Of a DNA stretch of 23,320 nt, positions 13,615 to 20,217 are shown one piece after another. Below the pieces are notes generated by a model. The model made no database searches and was not told the DNA's origin. It was given only the letters and a program-made list of their open reading frames with translations. Made by a program: the position numbers and the translations under genes. Numbering within the stretch: position 1 is the first letter of the stretch; each line of letters begins with the position of its first letter. This DNA comes from DASZJY01 sp036260255 (lineage in GTDB: Bacteria; Actinomycetota; Acidimicrobiia; Acidimicrobiales; AC-14): positions 1 through 23,320 of the forward strand of contig DATAAF010000130.1 in NCBI GenBank assembly GCA_036260255.1, written 5' to 3'.

Positions 13615-14865
13615 CTACCCGTCCACGTGCACGACCCGTGCCCAGGGAGGCGCGGCCCAGGGGCGGCCGCCCCGGCCCAGGGCGGCGCTCGTCACCATGC
13701 ACACGACGACCTGTATGCCCTTGGGCGGCTCGTCGGGCCAGGGGGTGAGCCCGTCGGTGAGGACCACCACCACCGACGGGCGCGGGCGGAGGCGGCCGAC
13801 GGCGTCCAGGCCGGCGCCCATGTCGGTGCCACCGCCACCGATGAGCTCGACGGCCGAGGCCGATGCGACCCGCCGCACCGACTTCACGTCGGCGTCCACC
13901 GACAGCACCCGCACCTGGCCCCGGGCCAACCCCACGCCCTTGAGCACGCCGTCGATCTCGGCCAGCAGCTGGGCGAGCTGCTCCTCCGACATCGAGCCCG
14001 AGGTGTCGCACACGATGGCCACCTCGGGCACCGGGCGCTCCAGCGCCGGCAGCACGACGCCGGGCGTGGCGTGGGCGCGCCGAGACGGCCGCCGGTAGGT
14101 GTAGTCGACCCGCCCGCTGACGGTGCTCACGCCCTTGCGGATCTCGGCGGCCAGCACCCGGCGCCAGTCGACCTTGGGGTCGAGCTGGTTCTCGGCCCAC
14201 CGCTTCCAACCCGACGACAGCCGCCCTCGCCCTTCGCGCATGTAGCGGAGGACGTTGTTGGCGACCTGGCACCGCAGGAGATGGCGCTCGCCCGGCGGCA
14301 TGCCGCTCCCCTGGTCGCCCGAGAGCTCCCACTCGCGCGCCTGGGCGTCGGCGCCGCTCCCGCAGTCGGGCTCTCCGTGGCTCTCGAGGTGCTTGGTGTG
14401 GAAGTACTCCTCGGCCAGGCGGCCGGGTGCCCACCCCAGCTCCTGGGGCACGATGCGGTCCTCGGGCAGCCGCAGGCCGGTCCCCACCAGGTCGTCGTTG
14501 ATCTCGGCGTCGGCCGCCAGCGCCCAGTTCTTGACGCCGTGGCGTTCGACGCCGAGGCCGCGGGCCCGGCCGGCGTGGTCGCGGACCAGGTGGCCGGCGT
14601 GGTGCACGAGGAGGCTGCCGAGCACTTCGATGCTCCAGCGGTCGACCAGGTCGGGGTCGACGTAGAGGCGCCACGACTCGTCGACGGTGACCTTGCCCAG
14701 GCCCGGGACGGGCACGACGGCGGAGGCGAAGATGGCGGCGGCCAGATAGGGGTGGCGGCTCACCGCCCACAGCCGGGCGAGCGACAGCTTGTGGGTGTCG
14801 AGCGCCGCAGGCTCCGCAGACCCGGGAGGCGCACCGCGTGGGCCGGCGGGGAACGGCGCGCTCAC
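13615..14865 (-). CDS. DUF2201-type protein: metallopeptidase-like N-domain plus VWA domain
   Basis: 416 aa. The N-terminal half matches the putative-metallopeptidase domain found with VWA-like domains (DUF2201): LLVHHAGHLVRDH at about residues 86-97 followed by NWALAADAEINDDL at about 113-126. The family's HExxH-like site is HHAGH here, so the catalytic Glu is absent while His88/89 and His92 remain. The C-terminal half is a von Willebrand A domain with a full MIDAS set: DTSGS (D287, S289, S291), T347 in GGGTD, and D371 in LTDG. These proteins partner with MoxR ATPases, usually in metal insertion or complex assembly. GTG 14865 overlaps the moxR stop by 4 bases, so the two are translationally coupled. 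Antisense open frames here are shadows. Confidence 0.87.
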   Translation of the reverse strand: MSAPFPAGPRGAPPGSAEPAALDTHKLSLARLWAVSRHPYLAAAIFASAVVPVPGLGKVTVDESWRLYVDPDLVDRWSIEVLGSLLVHHAGHLVRDHAGRARGLGVERHGVKNWALAADAEINDDLVGTGLRLPEDRIVPQELGWAPGRLAEEYFHTKHLESHGEPDCGSGADAQAREWELSGDQGSGMPPGERHLLRCQVANNVLRYMREGRGRLSSGWKRWAENQLDPKVDWRRVLAAEIRKGVSTVSGRVDYTYRRPSRRAHATPGVVLPALERPVPEVAIVCDTSGSMSEEQLAQLLAEIDGVLKGVGLARGQVRVLSVDADVKSVRRVASASAVELIGGGGTDMGAGLDAVGRLRPRPSVVVVLTDGLTPWPDEPPKGIQVVVCMVTSAALGRGGRPWAAPPWARVVHVDG

Positions 14866-15947
14866 ACCCAGTTCGCCCCCTTGAGCAACGGGGCGAACAG
14901 CTTCACCTCGGGGGGCGCCGGGGCGCCCCTGGGCCGGCACGAGGCCAGCACCCGGGCGGCGACGGCGGCCACGTCGGGAGCGGCCTCGCCCGCCTTGCCC
15001 AGCACCCGCCATCCCGCCAGCCAGCGCTCGACGGTGGGGTTGGCCGCCACCGCCGACGCCACCGACGACAGCACGGCGTAGGCCCGGTCCCCCCGCTCGG
15101 GCACCTCGAAGCTGTCGGGGTCGGCCAGCACCTCCTCGGGGTCGGGGAGGTCCATCTCCATCTGCCACATGAGCAGCTCGATGCCTGCTCCCTCGCCCAC
15201 CGACCCGGTGATGAGGGCGGTCTCCGCCTCGGTGGACGCTCCTGCCGCCTTGGAGGCGGTCCAGAGGCGGGCGGCCATGTCCCAGGTGCGGGGGCTGGGC
15301 CACCCTCGTCCGGCCCGGGCGGCGTCGGCGGGGAGCTCGATCGCCAGTCCCGGTCGGACGGTGATGAAGGCGGAGATGAGCCCGCGGGTGGCCGGGATCG
15401 CCGCCTCCCACCCCTCGGGCAGCTCCGGGACCAGGGGCGCGTCCCACCCGCCGGCCAGCCCGCGGGCCAAGACCGCTGGCTCGACCTCCCAGTCGAGGTG
15501 GCAGAAACGGTTGGCCAGGGGAGCGGACAGGTCCCATCCGTCGGCCGCCTGCTCGGGCGGGTTGGCGGCGGCCACCACCACCACGCCTTCGGGCAGGTCG
15601 AGGTCGCCCACCACCCGCTCGAGGACGACCCGGAGTAGCGCGGCCTGCACCGCCGGCGGGGCGGTGGAGATCTCGTCGAGGAACAACAGGCCCTGGCCGG
15701 CGGCGGCCAGGCGCTGGGCCCATCGGGGCGGGGCCATGTGCACCTCGTGCCCCGCCACGATGGGGAGCCCGGCGAAATCGGACGGCTCGCGAATGGCGGC
15801 GATCACCGTCTCGCACGGCCAGCCCATGGCGTCGGCCATGGCCCGGATGGCCGACGTCTTGCCGGTGCCCGGAGCGCCCCATAGCAGGACGGGCACCCGG
15901 GCGGCCACCGCCAGGCCGAGGGCCTCGACCGTGCTCTGCTGGCTCAC
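14862..15947 (-). CDS. MoxR-type AAA+ ATPase
   Basis: 361 aa. AAA+ ATPase of the MoxR/RavA/dynein-related group, thought to remodel or insert cofactors into target proteins together with VWA partners. Motifs: Walker A GAPGTGKT (24-31), Walker B LLFLDE (87-92), sensor 1 AAANPP (Asn129), and an arginine at ANRF (147). Between Walker A and B lies the family-type REPSDFAGLP with the pre-sensor loop. The C-terminal lid follows (RGWPSPRTWDMAARLW). Upstream in-frame codons to 16004 exist, but GTG 15947 begins the conserved fold and stands 6 bases after TACGGT (the leaderless pattern). It is the first gene of a two-gene operon with the DUF2201/VWA gene and is divergent from the zinc-ribbon gene. Confidence 0.9.
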   Translation of the reverse strand: MSQQSTVEALGLAVAARVPVLLWGAPGTGKTSAIRAMADAMGWPCETVIAAIREPSDFAGLPIVAGHEVHMAPPRWAQRLAAAGQGLLFLDEISTAPPAVQAALLRVVLERVVGDLDLPEGVVVVAAANPPEQAADGWDLSAPLANRFCHLDWEVEPAVLARGLAGGWDAPLVPELPEGWEAAIPATRGLISAFITVRPGLAIELPADAARAGRGWPSPRTWDMAARLWTASKAAGASTEAETALITGSVGEGAGIELLMWQMEMDLPDPEEVLADPDSFEVPERGDRAYAVLSSVASAVAANPTVERWLAGWRVLGKAGEAAPDVAAVAARVLASCRPRGAPAPPEVKLFAPLLKGANWV

Positions 15948-15953
15948 CCGGCC

Positions 15954-15959
15954 ACCGTA
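15954..15959 (-). promoter_or_regulatory. -10 hexamer TACGGT, probable leaderless promoter of the MoxR operon
   Basis: Read on the minus strand, TACGGT is followed by 6 bases (GGCCGG) and GTG at 15947. No ribosome site is present at a working distance. It decides the moxR start. Confidence 0.55.
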
Positions 15960-15990
15960 CCCCCGCGCCGGGGAATCGACGGAGCCGCGT

Positions 15991-16018
15991 TTAACAATTT
16001 CCACAGGGGTGGGATAGT
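15991..16018 (+). promoter_or_regulatory. Promoter of the zinc-ribbon gene: TTAACA-N16-GATAGT
   Basis: TTAACA (15991-15996) is one base off the TTGACA consensus, and GATAGT (16013-16018) lies 16 bases after it. Transcription would start near 16025 and give a leader of about 27 bases before ATG 16052. It points away from the moxR promoter 32 bases to the left, so the two may share control. Confidence 0.55.
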
Positions 16019-16051
16019 GGACCTACGGGCGCACGATGAGCGAGCTGGGGT

Positions 16052-16432
16052 ATGGAGCTTCGGGCTCAATGGAAAGCGATGCGCAGCTTCCACCGGAAGG
16101 TGAAGCCTCTCGGGCGCACGTCCGACGGCCATTCGCTGTTCGCCGTCGACTCGCTCAAGCTGGCGCTCCCCGAAGACGCCCGCCACTTCCACCGCGTCCT
16201 CTCGTGCTCGCGCTGTGGCACCGAGATGATCGAGTGGAACCGGGCCGTCACCCGGGCGCAGGACCTCGGCGCCGGGCGCCGTGAGCGGCTCTGCGAGGCG
16301 TGCTCGGCGGTCCCCCCGGAGGGCGAAACGGTCGATCCCGACCCGGTGACCTCGCCGGCCCTCGACCTCCCCGACGTCGACCTCGAGGCCGACGCGACCG
16401 TGGCCGAGGCCAAGCGGTCACACTCCGAGTAG
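16052..16432 (+). CDS. Small zinc-ribbon protein of unknown function
   Basis: 126 aa. Two CxxC pairs, C52-x2-C55 (CSRC) and C81-x2-C84 (CEAC), about 26 residues apart, form a zinc-ribbon-like metal site. The N-terminal part is basic (KVKPLGR) and the last third is acidic (DLPDVDLEADATVAEAK), probably disordered. No enzyme motif is seen. The start is uncertain: ATG 16052 has a weak GAGCTGGGG before it, and ATG 16067 or 16079 would also keep the metal site. The gene is divergent from the MoxR/DUF2201 operon with 104 bases between start codons, and a well-formed promoter faces it. A link to the MoxR system is possible from position alone. It could also be a nucleic-acid-binding protein. Confidence 0.75.
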   Translation: MELRAQWKAMRSFHRKVKPLGRTSDGHSLFAVDSLKLALPEDARHFHRVLSCSRCGTEMIEWNRAVTRAQDLGAGRRERLCEACSAVPPEGETVDPDPVTSPALDLPDVDLEADATVAEAKRSHSE

Positions 16433-16455
16433 GCCGGCGCAAGCCACCCGCCAGA

Positions 16456-16461
16456 TACGAT
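16456..16461 (+). promoter_or_regulatory. -10 hexamer TACGAT, probable leaderless promoter of gtrA
   Basis: TACGAT is followed by 6 bases and ATG 16468. It is the same hexamer as at lhr. It would drive the whole run of five genes to 20159. Confidence 0.6.
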
Positions 16462-16467
16462 CGTCGG

Positions 16468-16974
16468 ATGGACCTCTCTCGCGACGCTCTGCTGACGTGG
16501 GCGCGCGCCCCCGAGGGCATGAAGCTCGTCCGCTACAGCATGGTGTCAGTGGTCTCGGTCGTCGTGTACGAGTCGCTGCTGTTCATCACCATCGGGCTCC
16601 TGCACTGGCGCGCCACCTCGGCCAACATCTTCGCCGTCTGCGTGTCGGCGATCCCCTCGTACTACCTGAACCGGGCGTGGACGTGGGGCAAGACAGGGCG
16701 GTCCCATCTCATGAAGGAGATCGTGCCGTTCTGGGCCATGGCCCTCCTGGGGCTCGTCTTCTCCACGGTCACCGTCGACTTCGCCAAGGACATCTCCGAC
16801 GAGGTCACATCGATCCACCTGGTGCAGACGGGCATCGTCATGCTCGCCGGGCTCGCCGCCTTCGGCATCCTGTGGATCGCCAAGTTCGTGGTGCTGAACA
16901 AGGTGCTGTTCGCCCACCGGCCGCACCACGACTCCGAGGAGGCGGCGGAGGACAGCTCGACCCTGCCGAGCTGA
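16468..16974 (+). CDS. GtrA family membrane protein
   Basis: 168 aa. GtrA-like proteins have four TM helices and are thought to help move lipid-linked sugars (bactoprenol-linked) across the membrane for glycosylation of surface polymers. Here the helices fall at about residues 19-44, 48-70, 85-105 and 115-150. The family signature after the second helix is present as PSYYLNRAWTWG (usually xLNRxWTF). The last 20 residues are acidic and soluble. ATG 16468 is supported by the -10 hexamer 6 bases before it; the frame is open further upstream but overlaps the zinc-ribbon gene. cobT follows after 19 bases. No glycosyltransferase lies next to it, so its sugar substrate is unknown. Confidence 0.88.
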   Translation: MDLSRDALLTWARAPEGMKLVRYSMVSVVSVVVYESLLFITIGLLHWRATSANIFAVCVSAIPSYYLNRAWTWGKTGRSHLMKEIVPFWAMALLGLVFSTVTVDFAKDISDEVTSIHLVQTGIVMLAGLAAFGILWIAKFVVLNKVLFAHRPHHDSEEAAEDSSTLPS

Positions 16975-16993
16975 CCGCCGCTCGTCCCGGCCG

Positions 16994-18070
16994 GTGCCCG
17001 ACGACTGCGCGTTCCGCCGGGCCGCCGCCGCCCTCAGGCCGCCCGATCCCGAGGCGGCGTCGGAAGCGGCCGCCCACCACCTCCGGCTGACCAAGCCCCG
17101 GGGGTCGCTGGGCGTCCTCGAAGCGCTGGGCGCCCGCCTGGCCGGCATGGCGGGGACGTTCCCGCCCCCGGTGCCCGCCCCCGCGACGGTCGCCGTGTTC
17201 GCCGCCGACCACGGCGTCGTCGCCGAGGGCGTGACCCCGTGGCCGCAACAGGTGACCGCGCAGATGGTGGCGACGTTCTGCGCCGGGGGGGCGGCCGTCA
17301 ACGTGCTCGCCCGCCACGCCCGGGCGCACGTCCTGGTCGTCGACGTCGGCGTGGTCGCCGCCCTCGAGCCGGCCCCCGGCCTGCGTCGGGCGAAGGTACG
17401 GCGGGGGACGGCCAACCTGGCCCGGGAGCCGGCCATGAGCGTCGCCGACGCCGAGCGGGCCCTCGACGTCGGCGCCGAGGTGGCGGCCGAGGCGGTGAGG
17501 GGCGGCGCCCGCTGCCTGGTCACGGGGGACATGGGCATCGCCAACACCACGCCCTCGGCCGCCCTGATCGCCGCCTCCACCGGCCGGCCGGCGGCGGCCG
17601 TCACCGGACGGGGCACGGGCATCGACGACGCCACGTGGGCGCGGAAGGTTGCGGTGGTGGAGCGGGCGCTCGGCCGGGCAGAGGCGGACGGCACCTCGAC
17701 CGGAGGGCCCCTCGCCGTGCTCGCCTCGCTCGGGGGCCTGGAGATCGCGGCCCTGGCCGGGTTCGTCGTGGGGGGCGCCGCCGCCCGGGTGCCCGTCGTC
17801 GTCGACGGTGTCGTCGCCCTCGCCGGGCTGCTCGCCGCCACCGCCCTCGTCCCGGACGTCCTCCCATACTGCGTGGCCGGCCATCGCTCCACCGAGCCGG
17901 GAGCGTCCGCCGCCCTCGCGCACCTGGGCCTGGAACCGCTGCTCGACCTCGGCCTGCGCCTGGGCGAGGGGACCGGGGCGCTGCTCGCCCTGCCGCTGGT
18001 GGAGGCGGCGGCCAAGGTCCTACGGGAGATGGCCACCTTCGACAGCGCCGGCGTGACCGCCAAGGACTGA
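16994..18070 (+). CDS. cobT: Nicotinate-nucleotide--dimethylbenzimidazole phosphoribosyltransferase
   Basis: 358 aa. CobT makes alpha-ribazole 5'-phosphate from a lower-ligand base (dimethylbenzimidazole) and nicotinate mononucleotide, a step in cobalamin nucleotide-loop assembly in the cytoplasm. Clear family marks: TKPRGSLGVLE, FAADHGVVAEGVTPWPQQVTAQMV, GGAAVNVLAR, VDVGVV, GDMGIANTTPSAAL, TGRGTGIDD and, near the end, LRLGEGTGA, where Glu325 corresponds to the catalytic Glu317 of the Salmonella enzyme. Length is usual. GTG 16994 begins 19 bases after gtrA, and the next gene starts 6 bases after its stop. No other cobalamin gene is in the window, so this organism either scatters them or uses cobT for salvage. 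Reverse-strand open frames here are shadows. Confidence 0.95.
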   Translation: MPDDCAFRRAAAALRPPDPEAASEAAAHHLRLTKPRGSLGVLEALGARLAGMAGTFPPPVPAPATVAVFAADHGVVAEGVTPWPQQVTAQMVATFCAGGAAVNVLARHARAHVLVVDVGVVAALEPAPGLRRAKVRRGTANLAREPAMSVADAERALDVGAEVAAEAVRGGARCLVTGDMGIANTTPSAALIAASTGRPAAAVTGRGTGIDDATWARKVAVVERALGRAEADGTSTGGPLAVLASLGGLEIAALAGFVVGGAAARVPVVVDGVVALAGLLAATALVPDVLPYCVAGHRSTEPGASAALAHLGLEPLLDLGLRLGEGTGALLALPLVEAAAKVLREMATFDSAGVTAKD

Positions 18071-18076
18071 CCGGCC

Positions 18077-18760
18077 GTGGCCACCGACAGCGACTCGGAC
18101 CTCGCCATCCACCCGGCCTCGGGGATGCCCGACGGCCTGCGGGCCGTGGCCCGGGACGCCAAGGGCTTCATGCCCGAGGGGGAGGGCCTCGCCCTCCATG
18201 CCGTCGGGCTGGAGGCGGCCAAGGTCGGCCCGCTGCTCGAGGTGGGCGCCTACTGCGGGAAGTCGGCGGTCTACCTGGGCGCGGCGGCCCGGGCGGCAGG
18301 CACCGTCCTGTTCACCGTCGACCACCACCGCGGGTCCGAAGAGCTCCAGCCTGGGTGGCCGCACCACGACCCCGAGGTCGTCGATCCCAGCACCGGTCGC
18401 ATCGACACCCTGCCGCGGTTCCGCCGCACGATCGAGAGGGCGGGGCTGGAGAGCTGGGTGGTCGCGGTCGTCGGCGACTCCGCCGTGGTGGCGGCCCACT
18501 GGCGCACGCCCCTCGGCCTGGTGTTCGTCGACGGCGGCCACGGCTGGGGGCCGGCGTTCGCCGACTACCAGGGGTGGGCCCCGCTCGTCGCCGCCGGCGG
18601 GCTGCTGGCGATCCACGACGTGTTCCCCGACCCGGCCGACGGGGGCAGGCCGCCCTTCGAGGTGTACCACCGGGCGCTGGCGTCGGGGGCGTTCGCCGAG
18701 GAGGCCGGGCTGGGCCGGGACTCGCTCCGGGTGCTGCGCCGGGTGGGCGAGGGGTGGTGA
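18077..18760 (+). CDS. Class I SAM-dependent methyltransferase
   Basis: 227 aa from GTG 18077. Motif I is LLEVGAYCGKSAVYLG (residues 53-68), followed by a strand with an acidic end (LFTVDHHRG), VVAVVGDSAVV, and VFVDGGHGWGPAFADYQGW, which places it near the Methyltransf_24/class I group whose members have a DGxH segment. The substrate is unknown; nearest relatives in style act on small molecules or sugars. In context it lies 6 bases after cobT and its stop overlaps the next start by 4 bases. A role in cobalamin synthesis is not indicated by sequence, since it lacks the fold of the corrin-ring methyltransferases. Confidence 0.82.
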   Translation: MATDSDSDLAIHPASGMPDGLRAVARDAKGFMPEGEGLALHAVGLEAAKVGPLLEVGAYCGKSAVYLGAAARAAGTVLFTVDHHRGSEELQPGWPHHDPEVVDPSTGRIDTLPRFRRTIERAGLESWVVAVVGDSAVVAAHWRTPLGLVFVDGGHGWGPAFADYQGWAPLVAAGGLLAIHDVFPDPADGGRPPFEVYHRALASGAFAEEAGLGRDSLRVLRRVGEGW

Positions 18761-19191
18761 GGCCCCGCCGGTCGTTCACCGCCCTCGCCGCGGTGGCCGT
18801 CGGCCTCCTCGCCGCCACCGCTTGTGGCGGCGGCGGCGGGGACGGCGAGGCAGAGTCGCCGCCCGAGAGCACGGTCGCGGGTGTCCCGCCCCGAGAGGTG
18901 GACGAGGCGGTCGGCGGGCTGTGTGAGGCCAGGGAGGAGGCGGAGACCGATGTGAAGTCGGCCCGGGCCACCTTCTACGATCGCTCGCACGAACCGCTGC
19001 ACGGCATCGCCCGGGCCCTCGAGGCCGTCGACCGGGCCATGGTCGCCCGCCTGCTCCAAGCCAAGGAGAAGGTGGAGGCCGGCCTCGCCGCCCCGACGCC
19101 ACCGGCGTCGCTGACCGCCGACCTGGACGTGTTGGTGCAGGTCACCCGGGCCAGCCTGGCCAGGCTCTCCGTCGCCCCACCCTCGTGCTGA
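18757..19191 (+). CDS. Predicted lipoprotein, function unknown
   Basis: 144 aa from GTG 18757, whose GTGA overlaps the methyltransferase stop. The N-terminus is a lipoprotein signal: basic RPRR, hydrophobic ALAAVAVGLLAAT, and a lipobox ending ATAC with the likely lipidated Cys at about residue 23, then a Gly-rich linker. The remaining part is mostly helical (EVDEAVGGLCEAREEAETDVKSA, then ALEAVDRAMVARLLQAKEKVEAG) with a second Cys in the GLCEA segment and one at the C-terminus. No enzyme motif is seen. Its 3' end overlaps the thioredoxin-like gene by 7 bases, so both are likely made together and act outside the membrane. Confidence 0.75.
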   Translation: MRPRRSFTALAAVAVGLLAATACGGGGGDGEAESPPESTVAGVPPREVDEAVGGLCEAREEAETDVKSARATFYDRSHEPLHGIARALEAVDRAMVARLLQAKEKVEAGLAAPTPPASLTADLDVLVQVTRASLARLSVAPPSC

Positions 19192-20159
19192 CGCGCGCCC
19201 GGCTGCTGGCCCTCGGCCTGGTGATGGCCGTCGTGGTCGGGGCCTGCTCGTCGGGCGACGACGAGGGTCAGCGGACCACCCCCCCGGCGCAGGGCGAGCT
19301 GTCGGTCCAGGTGGCCAGCTTCGACCTGGCGGTGGGGCCGCCCAGCCGGTTCATGGTGGGCGTCCTCACCCCCGCCCACGACCTCGTGGGGTTCGGCACC
19401 ATCGACCTGCGGTTCAACTTCGTGGGGACCGGCACGGGCACCGTCCCGCCCCAGCCGTCGGCGCCGGTGCAGGCGTCCTACGTCTTGATCCCCGGCGCGA
19501 CCGCCCCGTCGCCCCTGCCGGCCGAGCCCCGGGTGGCCAGGGGCAGCGAGCGGGGCGTCTACGTGGCCCAGACCGGCTTCGACCGCCCCGGGTTCTGGCA
19601 GGTGGAGGCCACGGCACGGGTCGACGGTCGGGAGCAGCGGGGGACCGGGGCCTTCCAGGTGGCGGAGCGCCACGCCGTCCCCGCCCCGGGCGACGCCGCC
19701 CTTCCCACCGAGAACCTCACCCTCTCGACGCCCGACGCTCCCCGGGCCGCCCTCGACTCACGGGCCGCCGACGGGGGGGAGGTACCCGACCCCGCCCTGC
19801 ACGGGACGACGATTGCCGCCGCCCTCGCCGCCCACCGGCCGGTGGTGGCGGTGTTCTCGACGCCGGTGTACTGCCAGAGCCGCTTCTGCGGCCCGGTCAC
19901 GGACGTGGTCGACGAGCTGAGCCGGTCCTACGCCGACCGGGCCAGTTTCGTGCACATCGAGATCTGGCGGGACTTCCAGGGCCGGGCCATCAACAAGGCG
20001 GCGGCCGACTGGCTCCTGCGCAACGACGACCTGACCGAGCCGTGGGTGTTCGTCATCGGCGCCGACGGGAAGATCGCCGCCCGCTTCGACAACGTCGTCA
20101 CCCGGGCCGAGCTGGAACCGCTCCTCCAGCAGCTCCCGGTGATCGGCCCGGCGGCCTGA
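19185..20159 (+). CDS. Lipoprotein with a thioredoxin-like domain (CX4C)
   Basis: 324 aa from GTG 19185. The lipobox VVVGAC puts the lipidated Cys at residue 21. The N-terminal half is beta-rich (FDLAVGPPSRFMVGVLTP), like domains seen in extracellular partner proteins. The C-terminal part (about 205-320) is thioredoxin-like: PVVAVFSTPVYCQSRFCGPVTDVVDEL, where the redox pair is C230-x4-C235 rather than CxxC, then an alternating strand/helix pattern ending PWVFVIGADGKIAARFDNVVT, with the usual cis-Pro-like position not obvious. It is probably a membrane-tethered disulfide or metal-handling protein on the outer face of the membrane. It is the last gene of the gtrA-cobT run; a hairpin follows its stop. 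Confidence 0.82.
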   Translation: MLTRARLLALGLVMAVVVGACSSGDDEGQRTTPPAQGELSVQVASFDLAVGPPSRFMVGVLTPAHDLVGFGTIDLRFNFVGTGTGTVPPQPSAPVQASYVLIPGATAPSPLPAEPRVARGSERGVYVAQTGFDRPGFWQVEATARVDGREQRGTGAFQVAERHAVPAPGDAALPTENLTLSTPDAPRAALDSRAADGGEVPDPALHGTTIAAALAAHRPVVAVFSTPVYCQSRFCGPVTDVVDELSRSYADRASFVHIEIWRDFQGRAINKAAADWLLRNDDLTEPWVFVIGADGKIAARFDNVVTRAELEPLLQQLPVIGPAA

Positions 20160-20166
20160 TCCCAGC

Positions 20167-20215
20167 GAACCGGCGGTGGATGTACTGCCTATAGCCAGCA
20201 CATCCACCGCGGTTC
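20167..20215. terminator. Long hairpin between convergent genes, bidirectional terminator
   Basis: GAACC and GCGGTGGATGT (20167-20183, one bulged G) pair with ACATCCACCGC and GGTTC (20200-20215) around a 16-base loop. It sits between the stop of the thioredoxin-like gene (20159) and the stop of the M50 gene (20218), so it can end both transcripts. No T-run on either strand. Confidence 0.75.
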
Positions 20216-20217
20216 GG

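Noticed and set aside
13609..15081. A 490-codon plus-strand frame over the DUF2201/MoxR genes
   Set aside because: Antisense shadow; low-complexity His/Gly/Ala-rich translation without motifs, while the minus strand encodes clear AAA+ and VWA motifs.
15999..16006. DnaA-box-like TTTCCACA
   Set aside because: A single near match with no cluster, no AT-rich unwinding region and no dnaA/dnaN genes; it lies inside a promoter spacer.
17239..18756. Long plus-strand frame inside cobT and the methyltransferase leading into the lipoprotein
   Set aside because: Only the part from 18757 is real (lipoprotein signal, overlap with the preceding stop); the rest is Arg/Gly-rich shadow.
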